A DNA stretch of 44,228 nucleotides from Nocardioides sp. Root240 (GCF_001428825.1 NZ_LMIT01000009.1:276829-321056), one strand, 5' to 3'. Numbered from the stretch's first letter, positions 15,453-25,160 are shown. Notes: generated by a model from the letters alone, not told the origin. Numbers and translations: made by a program.

Positions 15453-15947
15453 TCACAGCCACCGGCGCCACGACGCGTCGGTCCGGCGGCGCAGCGACGG
15501 CACCACCCGGAGGGCCAGCGACGTCACGGAGAAGCGACCGGCCTGCGCCGGGACGGCGACGACGAGCACGGACAGCCCGAGCATGACCGGGTACTGGTCG
15601 ATCAGCTGGTCCGCGCTCCAGTACGACAGCAGCGCCAGCGTGGAGTTGACGGCCGCCGGCAGCGTCAGCACGCCGGCGATCAGGCCGAGGCCCAACGCCG
15701 TCTCGAGCAGCGGCATCAGGAAGCCGAACAGCTCGGCCTGCGGTCCCAGCACGTGCTCGGCGAAGGCGGCGAAGTAGTCGGGCACCCGGGTGTTGGCCGC
15801 GGCGCCGTCGGCCACCAGGTGGATGTCGGCGCTGCCGAACCCGGCCCGGTACTTGGTGATCCCCTCGTTGAGCCAGAGCCCGCCGAGGGCGACGCGGGCG
15901 GCGCCGGCGAGGACCGGCACCACCCACGTCCGGAGGGCGGCGGGCAT
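15453..15947 (-). CDS. DoxX-family membrane protein
   Basis: A 164-residue polytopic protein with four predicted helices typical of DoxX/MauE-like proteins. It opens with RVALGGLWLNEGITKY, the conserved Gly/Glu/Lys pattern after helix 1, and continues with FLMPLLETALGLGLIAGV and LALLSYWSADQ. DoxX-family proteins are linked to quinone or thiol redox and to membrane oxidoreductase complexes. The start codon lies 1 nt after the stop of the DM13 lipoprotein gene, so the two are coupled and probably cooperate at the membrane surface. Confidence 0.85.
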   Translation of the reverse strand: MPAALRTWVVPVLAGAARVALGGLWLNEGITKYRAGFGSADIHLVADGAAANTRVPDYFAAFAEHVLGPQAELFGFLMPLLETALGLGLIAGVLTLPAAVNSTLALLSYWSADQLIDQYPVMLGLSVLVVAVPAQAGRFSVTSLALRVVPSLRRRTDASWRRWL

Positions 15948-15948
15948 G

Positions 15949-16425
15949 TCAGGCGAGCGGCGCGGCGCCGAAGACGGCCTTGGCCTTGTCGCAGTGGATC
16001 ACCACGTCGGTGTACGACCCGGGGTCGATGCCGTCCAGCGTGAAGGACTGCGACGCCTCGTCGTACGCGATGGCGTCGACCTCCTTGCCGGCGCTCACGG
16101 CCGCCTCGTCGGTGCCGTTGGTGAGGTAGACGTGGAGGTCGGGCCCCTCGTCGGAGGAGAAGCCGGCGAGGCTGACCGCGTCGGCCGTCACGGTCACGGT
16201 TCCCGCCACCGACTTGCCGTTGAGTCCCTCGAACGTGCCGGTCCGTTCGCCGGTGCTGGTGTCGGTGCTGGTGTCGGTGTCGGCGCTGGTGCCGGTCGAC
16301 GGGCTGGTCGTCGCCCCGGTCGAGCTCTCGGCGGTGCTGGACGTGTCGCCGTCGTCGCTGCCGCACGCGCTCAGCGTGAGCGCCGCGGTCAGGAGGACGA
16401 CGCTGGTCAGGTTGCGGATCCGCAT
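15949..16425 (-). CDS. DM13-domain lipoprotein
   Basis: A 158-residue exported lipoprotein. The signal peptide ends in a lipobox LTLSAC (lipidated Cys at residue 21). A Thr/Ser/Asp-rich linker (about 23-58, DTDTSTDTST type) leads to a DM13 domain with GTFEGLNGKSVAGTV, DEGPDLHVYLTNG and a terminal VVIHCDKAKAVFGAAPL. The conserved cysteine (VIHC) is the residue thought to give DM13 domains a redox role in electron-transfer proteins; that function is family-level inference. ATG 16425 has GAGGAG upstream. It is the first gene of the pair with DoxX. A TACTGT -10 candidate is at 16463-16468 (minus strand). Confidence 0.88.
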   Translation of the reverse strand: MRIRNLTSVVLLTAALTLSACGSDDGDTSSTAESSTGATTSPSTGTSADTDTSTDTSTGERTGTFEGLNGKSVAGTVTVTADAVSLAGFSSDEGPDLHVYLTNGTDEAAVSAGKEVDAIAYDEASQSFTLDGIDPGSYTDVVIHCDKAKAVFGAAPLA

Positions 16426-16533
16426 GGGGGTTCTCCTCTGTCGATGCCGGTGGGCGTCGTCGACAGTAGGAGCTGTGGAGGCCGCAGAGGGGCCGCAAAC
16501 CTTACGACCCCGTGACGCCTGCGAGCCGCCGCG

Positions 16534-17328
16534 TCAGCCCTCGGCGAGGATCGCCAGCTGGCGGCTCTGCGCGATCAGGCGGCCCTGCTCGTCCCAGAGC
16601 TCGACGTCCTCGTCGTGGTAGCCCGCGATGACGTGGCGGGTGGTCACGTGGCCCAGTGCCCAGACGGTCTCGGGACGGCGGCGGTAGTGGACGGTCAGCT
16701 GGATCGTCGCCGAGGCGAGGTGCCCGATCTCGGCGGTCACCGGCGGGAAGGCGTCGGTCATCGCGCCCGCGAGCAGCGCGTCGACGGGCCGCCCGTCGAC
16801 CGCGCGGATCCAGCAGATCGACTCGGTGACGCCGCTCGGCTCGCCCCGCAGCCAACCGGCCACGACCGGCGCGCGGTAGCTGTAGCGGTCGAGGATCGGC
16901 ACCATGCCGCCGGGGATCAGCACGCTCGCGTCCGCACACTCCTCCGGCCGGGGTACGGCGGGCGCCGTGTGCGGCGTGTGCTCCGTGGTCCCCGCGGCGT
17001 CCCAGTCGTGCGTGCTGACGACCGCGTGCGCGACCTCCTTCTCGCCCTGGACCAGCACCGCGTCGTAGGTCGAGACGCGGCGGCCCTTGCGCACCTCGCG
17101 GACCCGGATGTCGGCCGGGCCCGGCAGCGCGGGCCGGAAGTAGGTGATCGAGATGCTGAGCGCGTCGGGGTGGGCCGACTCCTGCAGCACCGCGTGCTGC
17201 AGCAGGGCCAGGACGTAGCCGCCGTTGGGCGTCTGGTTGGCGGTGTTCCAGTCGGCGGTGACCTGGACGCGGTGCACGCCGTTGCCGAGGGGCTCGGACG
17301 CGACCGCGTCGTCGAGGAGGTGGCTCAC
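16534..17328 (-). CDS. Acyl-CoA thioesterase family protein (double hotdog)
   Basis: A 264-residue TesB-like thioesterase with two hotdog halves. The first half contains NTANQTPNGGYVLALLQHA (the central helix with Asn-Gly-Gly), then SISITYFRPALPG and RRVSTYDAVLVQGEKEVA. The second half has PVDALLAGAMTDAFPP and SATIQLTVHYRRRP. It probably hydrolyses fatty acyl-CoA; chain length is unknown. GTG 17328 is chosen because CACGAT lies 6 nt upstream, and upstream in-frame starts add a poorly supported leader. It stands alone, 46 bp from the DinB-like gene on the same strand. Confidence 0.83.
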   Translation of the reverse strand: MSHLLDDAVASEPLGNGVHRVQVTADWNTANQTPNGGYVLALLQHAVLQESAHPDALSISITYFRPALPGPADIRVREVRKGRRVSTYDAVLVQGEKEVAHAVVSTHDWDAAGTTEHTPHTAPAVPRPEECADASVLIPGGMVPILDRYSYRAPVVAGWLRGEPSGVTESICWIRAVDGRPVDALLAGAMTDAFPPVTAEIGHLASATIQLTVHYRRRPETVWALGHVTTRHVIAGYHDEDVELWDEQGRLIAQSRQLAILAEG

Positions 17329-17334
17329 CGGTCC

Positions 17335-17340
17335 ATCGTG
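17335..17340 (-). promoter_or_regulatory. Leaderless -10 box for the thioesterase
   Basis: CACGAT (minus strand) lies 6 nt before GTG 17328. Confidence 0.4.
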
Positions 17341-17374
17341 CCGGAGGACCGGCGAGCGCACGACGTGGCCGTGG

Positions 17375-17860
17375 TCACTCGCCGGTGGCGCCGTCGATGC
17401 ACTCGCGCAGCAGGTCGGCGTGGCCGCAGTGCCGGGCGTACTCCTCGACCATGTGGACCAGGATGTCGCGCACGCTCGCCGTGTCGGTGCCGCTCCGGAA
17501 GGTGACCACCTGGCCCATGCCCTCGTCGGTGACCGAGTCGAGCCACTGGTCGGCCAGCGCGACCTGCTCGCGCCACGACGCCCATGCGAGGCTCACGGCC
17601 TCCTCGGTCGGCTCGACCTGGGCGAAGCCGGCGTCGCCGTCGTCGTCGTGCAGGCGATCACCGTCGACCTCCACCAGCGCCCGCTGGAACCAGAAGTGCT
17701 CGACCCGCGCCAGGTGGCGCACCAGCCCGAGCAGGCTCATCGAACTCGGCGGCACCGAGCGGCTGGCGAGCTGCTCGGGGGTGAGGCCGGCGCACTTGCG
17801 CTCGAGTGTCTCGCGGTAGTGGGAGAGGTAGTCGCGGTAGTTCGCCAGCTCGCCGGTCAT
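17375..17860 (-). CDS. DinB/DUF664-family protein
   Basis: A 161-residue four-helix protein of the DinB/DUF664 superfamily. Three histidine-bearing helices are visible: LLGLVRHLARVEHFWF, the central SWREQVALADQWL region, and HMVEEYARHCGHADLLREC. This His pattern binds a divalent metal in characterised members, several of which are mycothiol- or bacillithiol-dependent enzymes. The reaction here is unknown. ATG 17860 is supported by TACGGT 6 nt upstream. Confidence 0.85.
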   Translation of the reverse strand: MTGELANYRDYLSHYRETLERKCAGLTPEQLASRSVPPSSMSLLGLVRHLARVEHFWFQRALVEVDGDRLHDDDGDAGFAQVEPTEEAVSLAWASWREQVALADQWLDSVTDEGMGQVVTFRSGTDTASVRDILVHMVEEYARHCGHADLLRECIDGATGE

Positions 17861-17866
17861 GGCCTC

Positions 17867-17872
17867 ACCGTA
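17867..17872 (-). promoter_or_regulatory. Leaderless -10 box for the DinB-family gene
   Basis: TACGGT (minus strand) lies 6 nt before ATG 17860. Confidence 0.5.
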
Positions 17873-18022
17873 GGTGCACGTCGGTCAGCCGTACCTCGAG
17901 CGGCTCCGACAGCAAGTGTCGGATCTCCTTCCTCCGGGTGGCGCGGAGTCGCTAGCGTGCGCCGTGCCGGAGCCCGGGAACGGCGGAACTCGAGACGGAA
18001 ACACTGCAACAGAGGTGGAGAC

Positions 18023-18535
18023 ATGGGGACCTTTTTCTCGCGCCGGACGAAGCGCACGGTGGGACGAGCGGCCGCGGTGGCGCTGGTGGTGGGCTCGGTC
18101 GGTGCGCTGAGCGCGGCACCGGCCTCGGCGGCGACGCAGAACGGGTGCTCGTGGAGCGTCCCGAAGCCGTCGGTCGTCGACGGCAAGGCCAACTTCAAGC
18201 TCGTCGTGACGTGCACGACCACGATGAAGTTCGGCACGACGCCGATGCGCGAGGTGGTCTTCGACCTGGTCGGTGACGACGTTTCCTTCGACGACACGAT
18301 CAAGTGGGGCTGGAAGGAGATCCCGAACTCCGGGACCTACACCTTCGACATCAAGGGCTGGCCCTGCAACGAGGACGCGATCGGCAACGACGAGATCTAC
18401 GTGCGGGTGCACACGGGCACCCGCACCGCCGCCCAGATCGGCGCGGCGGCCACCCAGGGCGGCCTCAAGCCCGGCCAGGGCTACAAGATGGCGGCCTGGA
18501 CCGTCGGCGCCACGGCGTCCGGCGCCTGTCGCTAG
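18023..18535 (+). CDS. Secreted small protein of unknown function
   Basis: A 170-residue exported protein I do not recognise. A twin-basic N-region (RRTKR) and a hydrophobic core precede an ASAA cleavage site at about residue 37. The mature part is beta-rich, with four cysteines (NGCSW, VVTCTT, GWPCNED, and SGACR at the end) that could make two disulfides. No catalytic motif is seen. The ATG at 18023 has AGGTGGAG about 5 nt upstream. A TAGCGT box at about 17954 could be its promoter, giving a ~60-nt leader. A hairpin terminator follows within 12 bp. Confidence 0.75.
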   Translation: MGTFFSRRTKRTVGRAAAVALVVGSVGALSAAPASAATQNGCSWSVPKPSVVDGKANFKLVVTCTTTMKFGTTPMREVVFDLVGDDVSFDDTIKWGWKEIPNSGTYTFDIKGWPCNEDAIGNDEIYVRVHTGTRTAAQIGAAATQGGLKPGQGYKMAAWTVGATASGACR

Positions 18536-18546
18536 CGACCCAGCGG

Positions 18547-18573
18547 AACGGGAGCCCCAGCGGGCTCCCGTTT
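18547..18573 (+). terminator. Hairpin terminator after the secreted protein gene
   Basis: AACGGGAGCCC (18547-18557) and GGGCTCCCGTT (18562-18572) form an 11-bp perfect stem with a CAGC loop, followed by a short TTTC. It separates the secreted protein gene from the ileS leader. Confidence 0.75.
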
Positions 18574-18595
18574 CGTGGTCGGGGCGGGTGCGCCG

Positions 18596-18601
18596 TACCC
18601 T
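18596..18601 (+). promoter_or_regulatory. -10 box of the ileS leader transcript
   Basis: TACCCT is the only good -10 candidate between the preceding terminator and the T-box. It would start transcription near 18608 and give a leader of about 198 nt. Confidence 0.4.
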
Positions 18602-18607
18602 TGGACC

Positions 18608-18805
18608 ACAGCGTTCGAGCCGTCATCAGCGGCGAGCTCCGGGAAGAAAGCCTCGTGCACCGGCAGGGGGCAAGTAGAACCCGGCGGGCAGGCCCGTCAC
18701 AGCCGTAAGGAGCGGTCGTCCCGAGGTCGGGGGCGGCAAGCGAGGTGGTACCGCGGCAGACGTCGTCCTCGTGTCAGGACCGACGACGCAGGAGACCACA
18801 GGCCG
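18608..18805 (+). ncRNA. T-box leader (ileS), probably translational
   Basis: The T-box core GAGGTGGTACCGCGG is at 18742-18756. Its UGGU (18746-18749) can pair with the ACCA 3' end of uncharged tRNA-Ile, whose discriminator base is A. An ATC triplet at 18625-18627 in the short 5' stem region is the candidate isoleucine specifier. The purine-rich GGGAAGAAAG stretch at 18641-18650 fits the linker after the first stem. Downstream, CGTCGTCCT (18761-18769) can pair with AGGACCGACG (18776-18785), just before the GGAG ribosome site (18791-18794) of ileS. No T run follows, so control of translation rather than termination is likely, as known for actinobacterial ileS T-boxes. Confidence 0.87.
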
Positions 18806-21800
18806 ATGACCTATCCGAAGGTCAGCACCGACCCCACCACCGACTCCCGACCGGCAGCCGCCGTGCCCGGCTCCCCGCGCTTCCCGGAGATCGAGGAGCG
18901 GATCCTGGCCTACTGGGCCGAGGACGACACCTTCCGGGCGTCGGTCGAGCAGCGCGACCCCGGCGCAGGAGGCGAGAACGAGTTCGTCTTCTACGACGGC
19001 CCGCCGTTCGCCAACGGCCTGCCGCACTACGGCCACCTGCTGACGGGCTACGTCAAGGACATCGTGCCGCGCTACCAGACGATGCGCGGCAAGCGCGTGG
19101 AGCGCCGCTTCGGCTGGGACACCCACGGCCTGCCGGCCGAGCTCGAGGCGATGCGCCTCAACGGCATCAAGACCACCGACGAGATCGTCGAGATGGGCAT
19201 CGACAAGTTCAACGACGCCTGCCGGGCGTCGGTGCTCAAGTACACCGGCGAGTGGCGCGACTACGTCACCCGCCAGGCCCGCTGGGTCGACTTCGACAAC
19301 GACTACAAGACCATGAACCCCGAGTTCATGGAGTCGGTGCTGTGGGCCTTCAAGAGCCTGTTCGACAAGGGCCTGGTCTACGAGGGCTTCCGCGTCCTGC
19401 CGTACTGCTGGAACGACGAGACGCCGCTCTCGAACCACGAGCTGCGGATGGACGACGACGTCTACCAGATGCGCCAGGACCCGGCCGTCACGGTCGGCTT
19501 CGAGATCACCGGTGCCAACGAGCGGGCGGGCGACCTCGTGGGCGCGAAGCTGCTGATCTGGACCACGACGCCGTGGACCCTGCCCAGCAACCTCGCCGTC
19601 ATGGTGGGCTCCGACATCGACTACGTCGTGGCGGAGCACGAGGGACAGCGGCTCGTGCTCGCCGAGGCCCGGCTGGCGGCGTACGCCCGCGAGCTCGGCG
19701 ACGAGCCGACGATCGCGTGGCGGGGCAAGGGCTCCGACCTGCTGGGGCTGACCTACGCGCCGCCGTTCTCCTACTACGCCGGCCACGAGAACGCCTTCCG
19801 CGTTGTCGCCGCCGACGAGGCCGTCACGACGACCGACGGCTCCGGCCTGGTGCACAGCGCCGGCGCCTTCGGTGAGGTCGACAAGGAGGTCACCGACCGC
19901 GAGGGCATCGAGCCGGTCATGCCGGTCGGCAAGGACGGCCGGTTCACCCACCCCGTCGCCGAGTACGCCGGCATGCTGGTCTTCGACGCGAACCTCCAGA
20001 TCATCGACGACCTCAAGAACACCGGAGGCGCGGTCACGCCCGGCACGGTCCTCTTCCGTCGCGAGACCTACGACCACTCGTACCCGCACTGCTGGCGCTG
20101 CCGCGAGCCCCTGATCTACAAGGGCGTGAGCAGCTGGTTCGTCGAGGTCACCGCGATCAAGCAGCGGATGGCCGAGCTCAACCAGGACATCCGCTGGGTG
20201 CCGGAGCACATCAAGGACGGCCAGTTCGGCAAGTGGGTCGACAACGCCCGCGACTGGTCGATCACCCGCAACCGCTTCTGGGGCTCGCCCGTGCCGGTGT
20301 GGAAGTCGGACAGCGAGGAGTACCCGCGGATCGACGTCTACGGCTCGTTCGAGGAGATCGAGCGCGACTTCGGCCGCCTGCCGCTCAACGCGCAGGGCCT
20401 CCCGGACCTGCACCGTCCGTGGGTCGACGAGCTGACCCGCCCGAACCCGGACGACCCGACCGGGCAGTCGACGATGCGCCGCGTCTCCGACGTGCTGGAC
20501 GTGTGGTTCGACTCCGGCTCGATGTCGTTCGGGCAGGTGCACTACCCGTTCGAGAACGCCGAGTGGTTCGAGCAGCACTTCCCGGCCGACTTCATCGTCG
20601 AGTACATCGGCCAGACCCGCGGCTGGTTCTACACGCTGCACATCCTGGCGACCGCGCTCTTCGACAAGCCGGCGTTCTCCTCGTGCATCAGCCACGGCAT
20701 CGTGCTCGGCTCCGACGGCAACAAGATGTCGAAGTCGCTGCGCAACTACCCCGACGTGGCCGAGGTGTTCGACCGCGACGGCGCCGACGCGATGCGCTGG
20801 TTCCTCATGGCGAGCCCGATCCTGCGCGGCGGCAACCTCGTGGTGACCGAGCAGGGCATCCGCGACGCCGTGCGCCAGGTGATGATCCCGCTCTGGAACA
20901 CCTGGTACTTCTTCTCGCTCTACGCCAACGCCGAGCAGTACGACGCCGCGGGGCGCACGGACTCCACCGACCCCCTGGACCGGTACCTCCTCGCCAAGAC
21001 GCGCCAGTACGTCGAGAAGCTCACCTCCGAGCTCGACGACTACGCCATCGCGGACGCCTGCGAGACCACCCGGACCTTCCTCGACGTGCTGACCAACTGG
21101 TACGTCCGGCGCTCGCGCGAGCGGTTCTGGGAGGGCAAGCCGGAGGCCTTCGAGACCCTGGCCGCCGTGCTCGACGTCGTCTGCCGGGCCATCGCGCCGC
21201 TGCTGCCGCTGACGACCGAGGAGATCTGGCGCGGCCTGACCGGCGGTCGCTCGGTCCACCTCGCCGACTGGCCGGACGTGTCCGCGCTCCCCGCGGACGA
21301 CTCGCTCGTCGCCGCGATGGACCAGGTCCGCGAGGTCTGCTCGTCGACGTCCGCGCTGCGCAAGGCCGCCAAGCTGCGCAACCGCCTGCCGCTGGCTGGT
21401 CTGACCGTCGTGGTGGCCGACCCGGCCGCCCTCGAGCCCTTCTCGGCAATCGTCGCCGACGAGCTCAACGTCAAGGCGGTGCGCCTGCTGGCCGCGGACT
21501 CCGACGAGGCCGCCGGCTACGGCGTCGAGCAGAAGCTCACCGTCAACGCCCGCGCTGCCGGCCCGCGCCTCGGCAAGGACGTCCAGCTCGCGATCAAGGG
21601 CTCCAAGTCCGGCGACTGGTCGGTCTCCGCCGACGGCGTCGTGACTGCCGGTGGGCTGGCCCTGGTCGAGGGCGAGTACGCCCTGGAGACGGTCGTCGGT
21701 GACGCTGCGGAGGGCGTCGCCACCGCCATGCTCCCGTCGGGCGGCTTCGTCGTCCTCGACACCGTGGTCACGCCGGAGCTGGCCGAGGAGGGCGTCGCCC

Positions 21801-22042
21801 GTGACCTGGTCCGGGCGGTCCAGCAGCTGCGCCGCGACTCCGGGCTCGAGGTGACCGACCGGATCGAGCTCGTGGTCGGCGGTACGCCGGCGGTCCTCGC
21901 CGCGGCCCGCGCCCACGAGGGGCTCATCGCTGGCGAGACGCTCGCGACGTCGTACTCCGTGGGGGAGCAGACCCCGTCCGGCGCGACCGAGGTCGTCGTC
22001 GGTGACGGCGAGAAGGCGGCCCTGCTGCTCGCCATCGCCTGA
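18806..22042 (+). CDS. ileS: Isoleucyl-tRNA synthetase
   Basis: A 1078-residue class I synthetase that charges tRNA-Ile. The HIGH-type signature is His74-Tyr-Gly-His77 ([16 protein letters not shown]); KMSKS is residues 640-644. The editing domain lies between them ([15 protein letters not shown] is its hallmark). The long C-terminus without obvious zinc-finger cysteines, and the overall length, match the eukaryote-like IleRS type 2 found in mycobacteria, a type generally less sensitive to mupirocin. ATG 18806 fits the family N-terminus and has GGAG 11 nt upstream. Expression is controlled by the T-box leader. A strong hairpin follows the stop codon. Confidence 0.97.
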   Translation: MTYPKVSTDPTTDSRPAAAVPGSPRFPEIEERILAYWAEDDTFRASVEQRDPGAGGENEFVFYDGPPFANGLPHYGHLLTGYVKDIVPRYQTMRGKRVERRFGWDTHGLPAELEAMRLNGIKTTDEIVEMGIDKFNDACRASVLKYTGEWRDYVTRQARWVDFDNDYKTMNPEFMESVLWAFKSLFDKGLVYEGFRVLPYCWNDETPLSNHELRMDDDVYQMRQDPAVTVGFEITGANERAGDLVGAKLLIWTTTPWTLPSNLAVMVGSDIDYVVAEHEGQRLVLAEARLAAYARELGDEPTIAWRGKGSDLLGLTYAPPFSYYAGHENAFRVVAADEAVTTTDGSGLVHSAGAFGEVDKEVTDREGIEPVMPVGKDGRFTHPVAEYAGMLVFDANLQIIDDLKNTGGAVTPGTVLFRRETYDHSYPHCWRCREPLIYKGVSSWFVEVTAIKQRMAELNQDIRWVPEHIKDGQFGKWVDNARDWSITRNRFWGSPVPVWKSDSEEYPRIDVYGSFEEIERDFGRLPLNAQGLPDLHRPWVDELTRPNPDDPTGQSTMRRVSDVLDVWFDSGSMSFGQVHYPFENAEWFEQHFPADFIVEYIGQTRGWFYTLHILATALFDKPAFSSCISHGIVLGSDGNKMSKSLRNYPDVAEVFDRDGADAMRWFLMASPILRGGNLVVTEQGIRDAVRQVMIPLWNTWYFFSLYANAEQYDAAGRTDSTDPLDRYLLAKTRQYVEKLTSELDDYAIADACETTRTFLDVLTNWYVRRSRERFWEGKPEAFETLAAVLDVVCRAIAPLLPLTTEEIWRGLTGGRSVHLADWPDVSALPADDSLVAAMDQVREVCSSTSALRKAAKLRNRLPLAGLTVVVADPAALEPFSAIVADELNVKAVRLLAADSDEAAGYGVEQKLTVNARAAGPRLGKDVQLAIKGSKSGDWSVSADGVVTAGGLALVEGEYALETVVGDAAEGVATAMLPSGGFVVLDTVVTPELAEEGVARDLVRAVQQLRRDSGLEVTDRIELVVGGTPAVLAAARAHEGLIAGETLATSYSVGEQTPSGATEVVVGDGEKAALLLAIA

Positions 22043-22058
22043 GCCGCCTGCGCATCCC

Positions 22059-22099
22059 GGCCGGCCGGTCATGACCCCCGAGGTCATGGCCGGCCGGCC
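22059..22099 (+). terminator. Long hairpin after ileS
   Basis: An 18-bp stem (22059-22076 with 22082-22099) closes a 5-nt loop and contains one pair that is G:U in the plus-strand RNA but a mismatch in the minus-strand RNA, consistent with a terminator for ileS. There is no strong T run. Confidence 0.6.
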
Positions 22100-22121
22100 T
22101 GCTTCTCCTGACCATGGACGC

Positions 22122-22535
22122 ATGCACACGCTCGCCCGTACCTGGATCGACGATGTCCTGGCCGGTTCCCCGGTCACCCGCGCCCTCGGCATCGAGGTGG
22201 TCGCGGCCGCGCCCGAGGAGGTCACCCTCCGCCTGGCCTTCCGCCACGACCTGACCACCGTCCCCGGCGTCCTGCACGGCGGGGTGGTCGCCACGCTGGT
22301 CGACGTCGCGGGCGCCGCGGCCTCAGCCTCCGGCCTCACCCCGGGCGACGCCGCCACGGGCGGCGCCACCACCCAGCTCGACGTCTCGTACGCCGGCGCG
22401 GCCGGCTCCGACCTCACCGCCACGGCGACGGTGCTGCGTCGTACCCGGTCGGCGACGCACAGCCAGGTCGTCGTCCGCGACCTCGACGGCGAGGTCGTCG
22501 CACTGGCGCAGGTGACCAGCCGCATCTTCCACTGA
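22122..22535 (+). CDS. PaaI-family thioesterase (hotdog fold)
   Basis: A 137-residue single-hotdog protein. The PaaI signature is VLHGGVVATLVDVAGAAA, where HGG and the following Asp form the catalytic centre; QLDVSYAGAA and TATATVLRRTRS follow. It probably hydrolyses acyl- or aryl-CoA thioesters; the substrate is unknown. The ATG at 22122 is in frame with the conserved N-terminal helix, and the ATG at 22114 is out of frame. It stands between the ileS hairpin and dapE, with no clear promoter. Confidence 0.85.
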   Translation: MHTLARTWIDDVLAGSPVTRALGIEVVAAAPEEVTLRLAFRHDLTTVPGVLHGGVVATLVDVAGAAASASGLTPGDAATGGATTQLDVSYAGAAGSDLTATATVLRRTRSATHSQVVVRDLDGEVVALAQVTSRIFH

Positions 22536-22596
22536 CCCGGCGCCCGGCCCGCGGGGCTGCGCCGGCCGTCACGGCACGGCTGGTTGACTAGCACCC

Positions 22597-23691
22597 GTGC
22601 CCGCCATCGACCTCCACGCCGACGTCGTCACCCTGACCCGCCAGCTCGTCGACATCGAGTCCGTGAGCCGTGACGAGCAGGAGATCGCCGACGCGGTCGA
22701 GGCCGCCCTGCAGGCTCTGCCGCACCTCACGCTCACCCGCCGTGGCCACACGATCGTCGCGCGCACCGACCTCGGCCGGCCCAGCCGGGTCGTGATCGCC
22801 GGCCACCTCGACACGGTGCCGGTCAACGACAACATGCCGAGCCGGCTCGACGAGGCCGCCGGGATCCTGCACGGCCTCGGCACCTGCGACATGAAGGGCG
22901 GCGACGCGGTCATCCTCAAGCTCGCGGCCACCGTCACCGAGCCGGTGCACGACGTGACCTACGTGCTCTACGAGGCCGAGGAGATCGACTCGGCCTACAA
23001 CGGGCTGCGCCTGCTGGGGGAGTCCGACCCCGAGCTGCTGCAGGCCGACTTCGCGATCCTGATGGAGCCGTCGAACGCCGGCGTCGAGGCGGGCTGCCAG
23101 GGCACGCTCCGCGTCGACGTGCGCACGACGGGCGAGCGCGCCCACTCGGCCCGCAGCTGGCGCGGCGTGAACGCCATCCACGGGGCGGCCGAGGTGCTGG
23201 CCCGCCTCAACGGGTACGTCGCCCGCAAGCCGGTCATCGACGGCCTCGAGTACCACGAGGGTCTCAACGCGGTCGGGATCCGCGGGGGAGTCGCGGGCAA
23301 CGTGATCCCCGACGAGTGCGTGGTCACGGTCAACTTCCGCTTCGCGCCGGATCGCTCGGAGGCCGACGCCCTCGCGTTCGTCGAGGAGTTCTTCGACGGC
23401 TTCGCGATCACGCTGACCGACTCCGCGCCGGGCGCCCTGCCGGGTCTGGAGCGCCCGGCCGCCCAGGCCTTCATCGACGCGGTCGGAGGTGACGTGAACC
23501 CGAAGTTCGGGTGGACGGACGTCGCCCGGTTCACGGTGCTCGGCGTGCCGGCGGTCAACTACGGTCCGGGTGACCCGATGCTGGCCCACAAGCAGGACGA
23601 GCACGTGGAGACCGCGCAGATCGAGCGGTGTGAGCAGCAGCTGCGGGCGTGGCTGCTGGGCCAGTCCGACGACACGGAGGAGCACTCATGA
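22597..23691 (+). CDS. dapE: Succinyl-diaminopimelate desuccinylase
   Basis: A 364-residue M20 metallopeptidase that removes succinate from N-succinyl-LL-diaminopimelate, the step after DapC. Zinc ligands and catalytic residues are visible: [22 protein letters not shown] (general base Glu pair), LMEPS and the C-terminal [10 protein letters not shown] dimerisation lid domain lies at about residues 170-280. The GTG at 22597 matches the conserved start. Its stop overlaps the next gene by 4 bp (ATGA). With dapC and dapD in this window, three consecutive succinylase-pathway steps are present. Confidence 0.93.
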   Translation: MPAIDLHADVVTLTRQLVDIESVSRDEQEIADAVEAALQALPHLTLTRRGHTIVARTDLGRPSRVVIAGHLDTVPVNDNMPSRLDEAAGILHGLGTCDMKGGDAVILKLAATVTEPVHDVTYVLYEAEEIDSAYNGLRLLGESDPELLQADFAILMEPSNAGVEAGCQGTLRVDVRTTGERAHSARSWRGVNAIHGAAEVLARLNGYVARKPVIDGLEYHEGLNAVGIRGGVAGNVIPDECVVTVNFRFAPDRSEADALAFVEEFFDGFAITLTDSAPGALPGLERPAAQAFIDAVGGDVNPKFGWTDVARFTVLGVPAVNYGPGDPMLAHKQDEHVETAQIERCEQQLRAWLLGQSDDTEEHS

Positions 23692-24416
23692 CGAGGCGCA
23701 GCAGTCCCGGCCCCCGACCCAGCAAGGGACGCCCGGAGGGCTCCACCACCGACCAGCGGCTGCTCGACAGCCGCGGCGACGGCGGCTGGGTCCACACCGA
23801 CACCTGGCGGGTGCTGAAGATCCAGGCCGAGTTCGTCGAGGGCTTCAACGACCTCGCGGAGGTGGGTCCGGCGATCTCGGTGTTCGGGTCCGCGCGGATC
23901 CCGGCCACGCACCCGGCGTACGACATCGGCGTGCGCGTCGGTGCGGCCCTGGCCGGGGCCGGCTTCGCGGTCATCACCGGCGGTGGCCCGGGCGCGATGG
24001 AGGCCGCCAACAAGGGCGCGATGGAGGCCGGCGGCGAGAGCATCGGCCTGGGCATCGAGCTGCCGTGGGAGGCCAAGCTCAACGACTACGTCGGCTTCGG
24101 GCTCAACTTCCGGTACTTCTTCGTCCGCAAGATGATGTTCGTGAAGTACTCCCAGGGCTACGTCGTGCTGCCCGGCGGCCTCGGCACCCTCGACGAGCTG
24201 TTCGAGGCCATGACGCTCGCCCAGACGCTCAAGATCACGCAGTTCCCGATCGTCTTGATGGGCGTCGAGCACTGGCAGGGACTGATCGACTGGATGCAGG
24301 GCTCGATGCTCGAGGACGCGCGCATCAAGCAGACCGACCTCGACATGCTCACCCTGACCGACGACGTCGACGAGGCCGTCGCGCTCATGGTCGCGGCCCG
24401 CGAGCGGCACCAGTGA
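23688..24416 (+). CDS. LOG-family (TIGR00730) Rossmann-fold protein
   Basis: A 242-residue member of the LOG family. It carries the nucleotide-binding [14 protein letters not shown] and the signature PGGLGTLDE (residues 162-170). Plant and several bacterial LOG proteins are cytokinin-activating phosphoribohydrolases acting on N6-modified AMP. Here the activity is untested, and the ~45-residue N-terminal extension rich in Arg/Gly/Pro is typical of the actinobacterial branch. Translation is coupled to dapE (ATGA, 23688-23691). M. tuberculosis has a LOG gene in the same dapE neighbourhood. Confidence 0.9.
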   Translation: MTRRSSPGPRPSKGRPEGSTTDQRLLDSRGDGGWVHTDTWRVLKIQAEFVEGFNDLAEVGPAISVFGSARIPATHPAYDIGVRVGAALAGAGFAVITGGGPGAMEAANKGAMEAGGESIGLGIELPWEAKLNDYVGFGLNFRYFFVRKMMFVKYSQGYVVLPGGLGTLDELFEAMTLAQTLKITQFPIVLMGVEHWQGLIDWMQGSMLEDARIKQTDLDMLTLTDDVDEAVALMVAARERHQ

Positions 24417-24423
24417 GGCAGCG

Positions 24424-25098
24424 GTGTCCGATCCGATGATGTGGGTGTTCGCGGTCCTCGTCGTGCTCGCCATGGGCGGGGTCGCGATGCTGGCGGCCGG
24501 GCACGGCGAGCCGATGGTGCCGTCCTACGACGACCGGCCGGACGCCCTCGTGCCCGCCCACCGTCCGGTCGGCGCCGGCGACCTGCGCAAGGTCCGCTTC
24601 TCCCTGGCCCTCCGCGGCTACCGGATGTCCGAGGTCGACGCCCTGCTCGCGCGCCTCGCGTCCGAGATGGAGGCCGGGCGCCCGGCCGACGCGGTGGCCC
24701 AGCCGGAGCTCGCGGAGCCCGGCGCTGCCGTGCGCACCACGGCCGAGGAGTGGGCGCTGGCGCACCCCGCCGGCACCGACATCCTCGACTTCTCGACCGA
24801 GAGCGTCGACCAGGTCGAGTCCTTCCTCGACCAGTGGTCGCGCCGCCCCGACCGCAGCGACGCCGCCGACAACGAGGACGTCTGGGCCGCCGGCGCGTAC
24901 GTCGGCGAGATCATCGTCCGCACCGTCCCGGGAGCGCGCTGGGTGGAGCACCCGGACCACGCGCCGGTTCCCGTGGTGGTGATGCCCTCGGGCGCGCTGG
25001 AGAACCCCATCGGTCGGGCCCGCGCTCGCTACGAGGGTGACGAGGGCGACAGCATCGCGGCGTACCTCGATGCGACTCTCGCCGCCGAGCGCGTGTGA
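24424..25098 (+). CDS. DivIVA-domain membrane-associated protein
   Basis: A 224-residue protein starting with a hydrophobic segment (about residues 5-24, MWVFAVLVVLAMGGVAMLAA). It is followed by a DivIVA domain (about 55-85, LRKVRFSLALRGYRMSEVDA), the N-terminal module that senses membrane curvature in polar-growth proteins. There is no long coiled coil, so it is not DivIVA/Wag31 itself. The C-terminal half (about 145-224) is an uncharacterised alpha/beta region. It starts 7 bp after the LOG gene, so the dapE-LOG-DivIVA genes look like one operon. Confidence 0.8.
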   Translation: MSDPMMWVFAVLVVLAMGGVAMLAAGHGEPMVPSYDDRPDALVPAHRPVGAGDLRKVRFSLALRGYRMSEVDALLARLASEMEAGRPADAVAQPELAEPGAAVRTTAEEWALAHPAGTDILDFSTESVDQVESFLDQWSRRPDRSDAADNEDVWAAGAYVGEIIVRTVPGARWVEHPDHAPVPVVVMPSGALENPIGRARARYEGDEGDSIAAYLDATLAAERV

Positions 25099-25160
25099 GC
25101 CATGGAGGCCCTGAGCGGTCGAAACACCGAGGGTCGCTGCAAGCATCGTGTGGCATGGGC

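Noticed and set aside
16256..16310. Tandem repeat in the DM13 lipoprotein gene
   Set aside because: Codon-level repetition of a Thr/Ser/Asp linker; ordinary low-complexity spacer rather than a separate element.
18626..22594. Long minus-strand open frame opposite ileS
   Set aside because: Shadow of the GC-biased third positions of ileS; no motifs, and it would cross the T-box and two genes.
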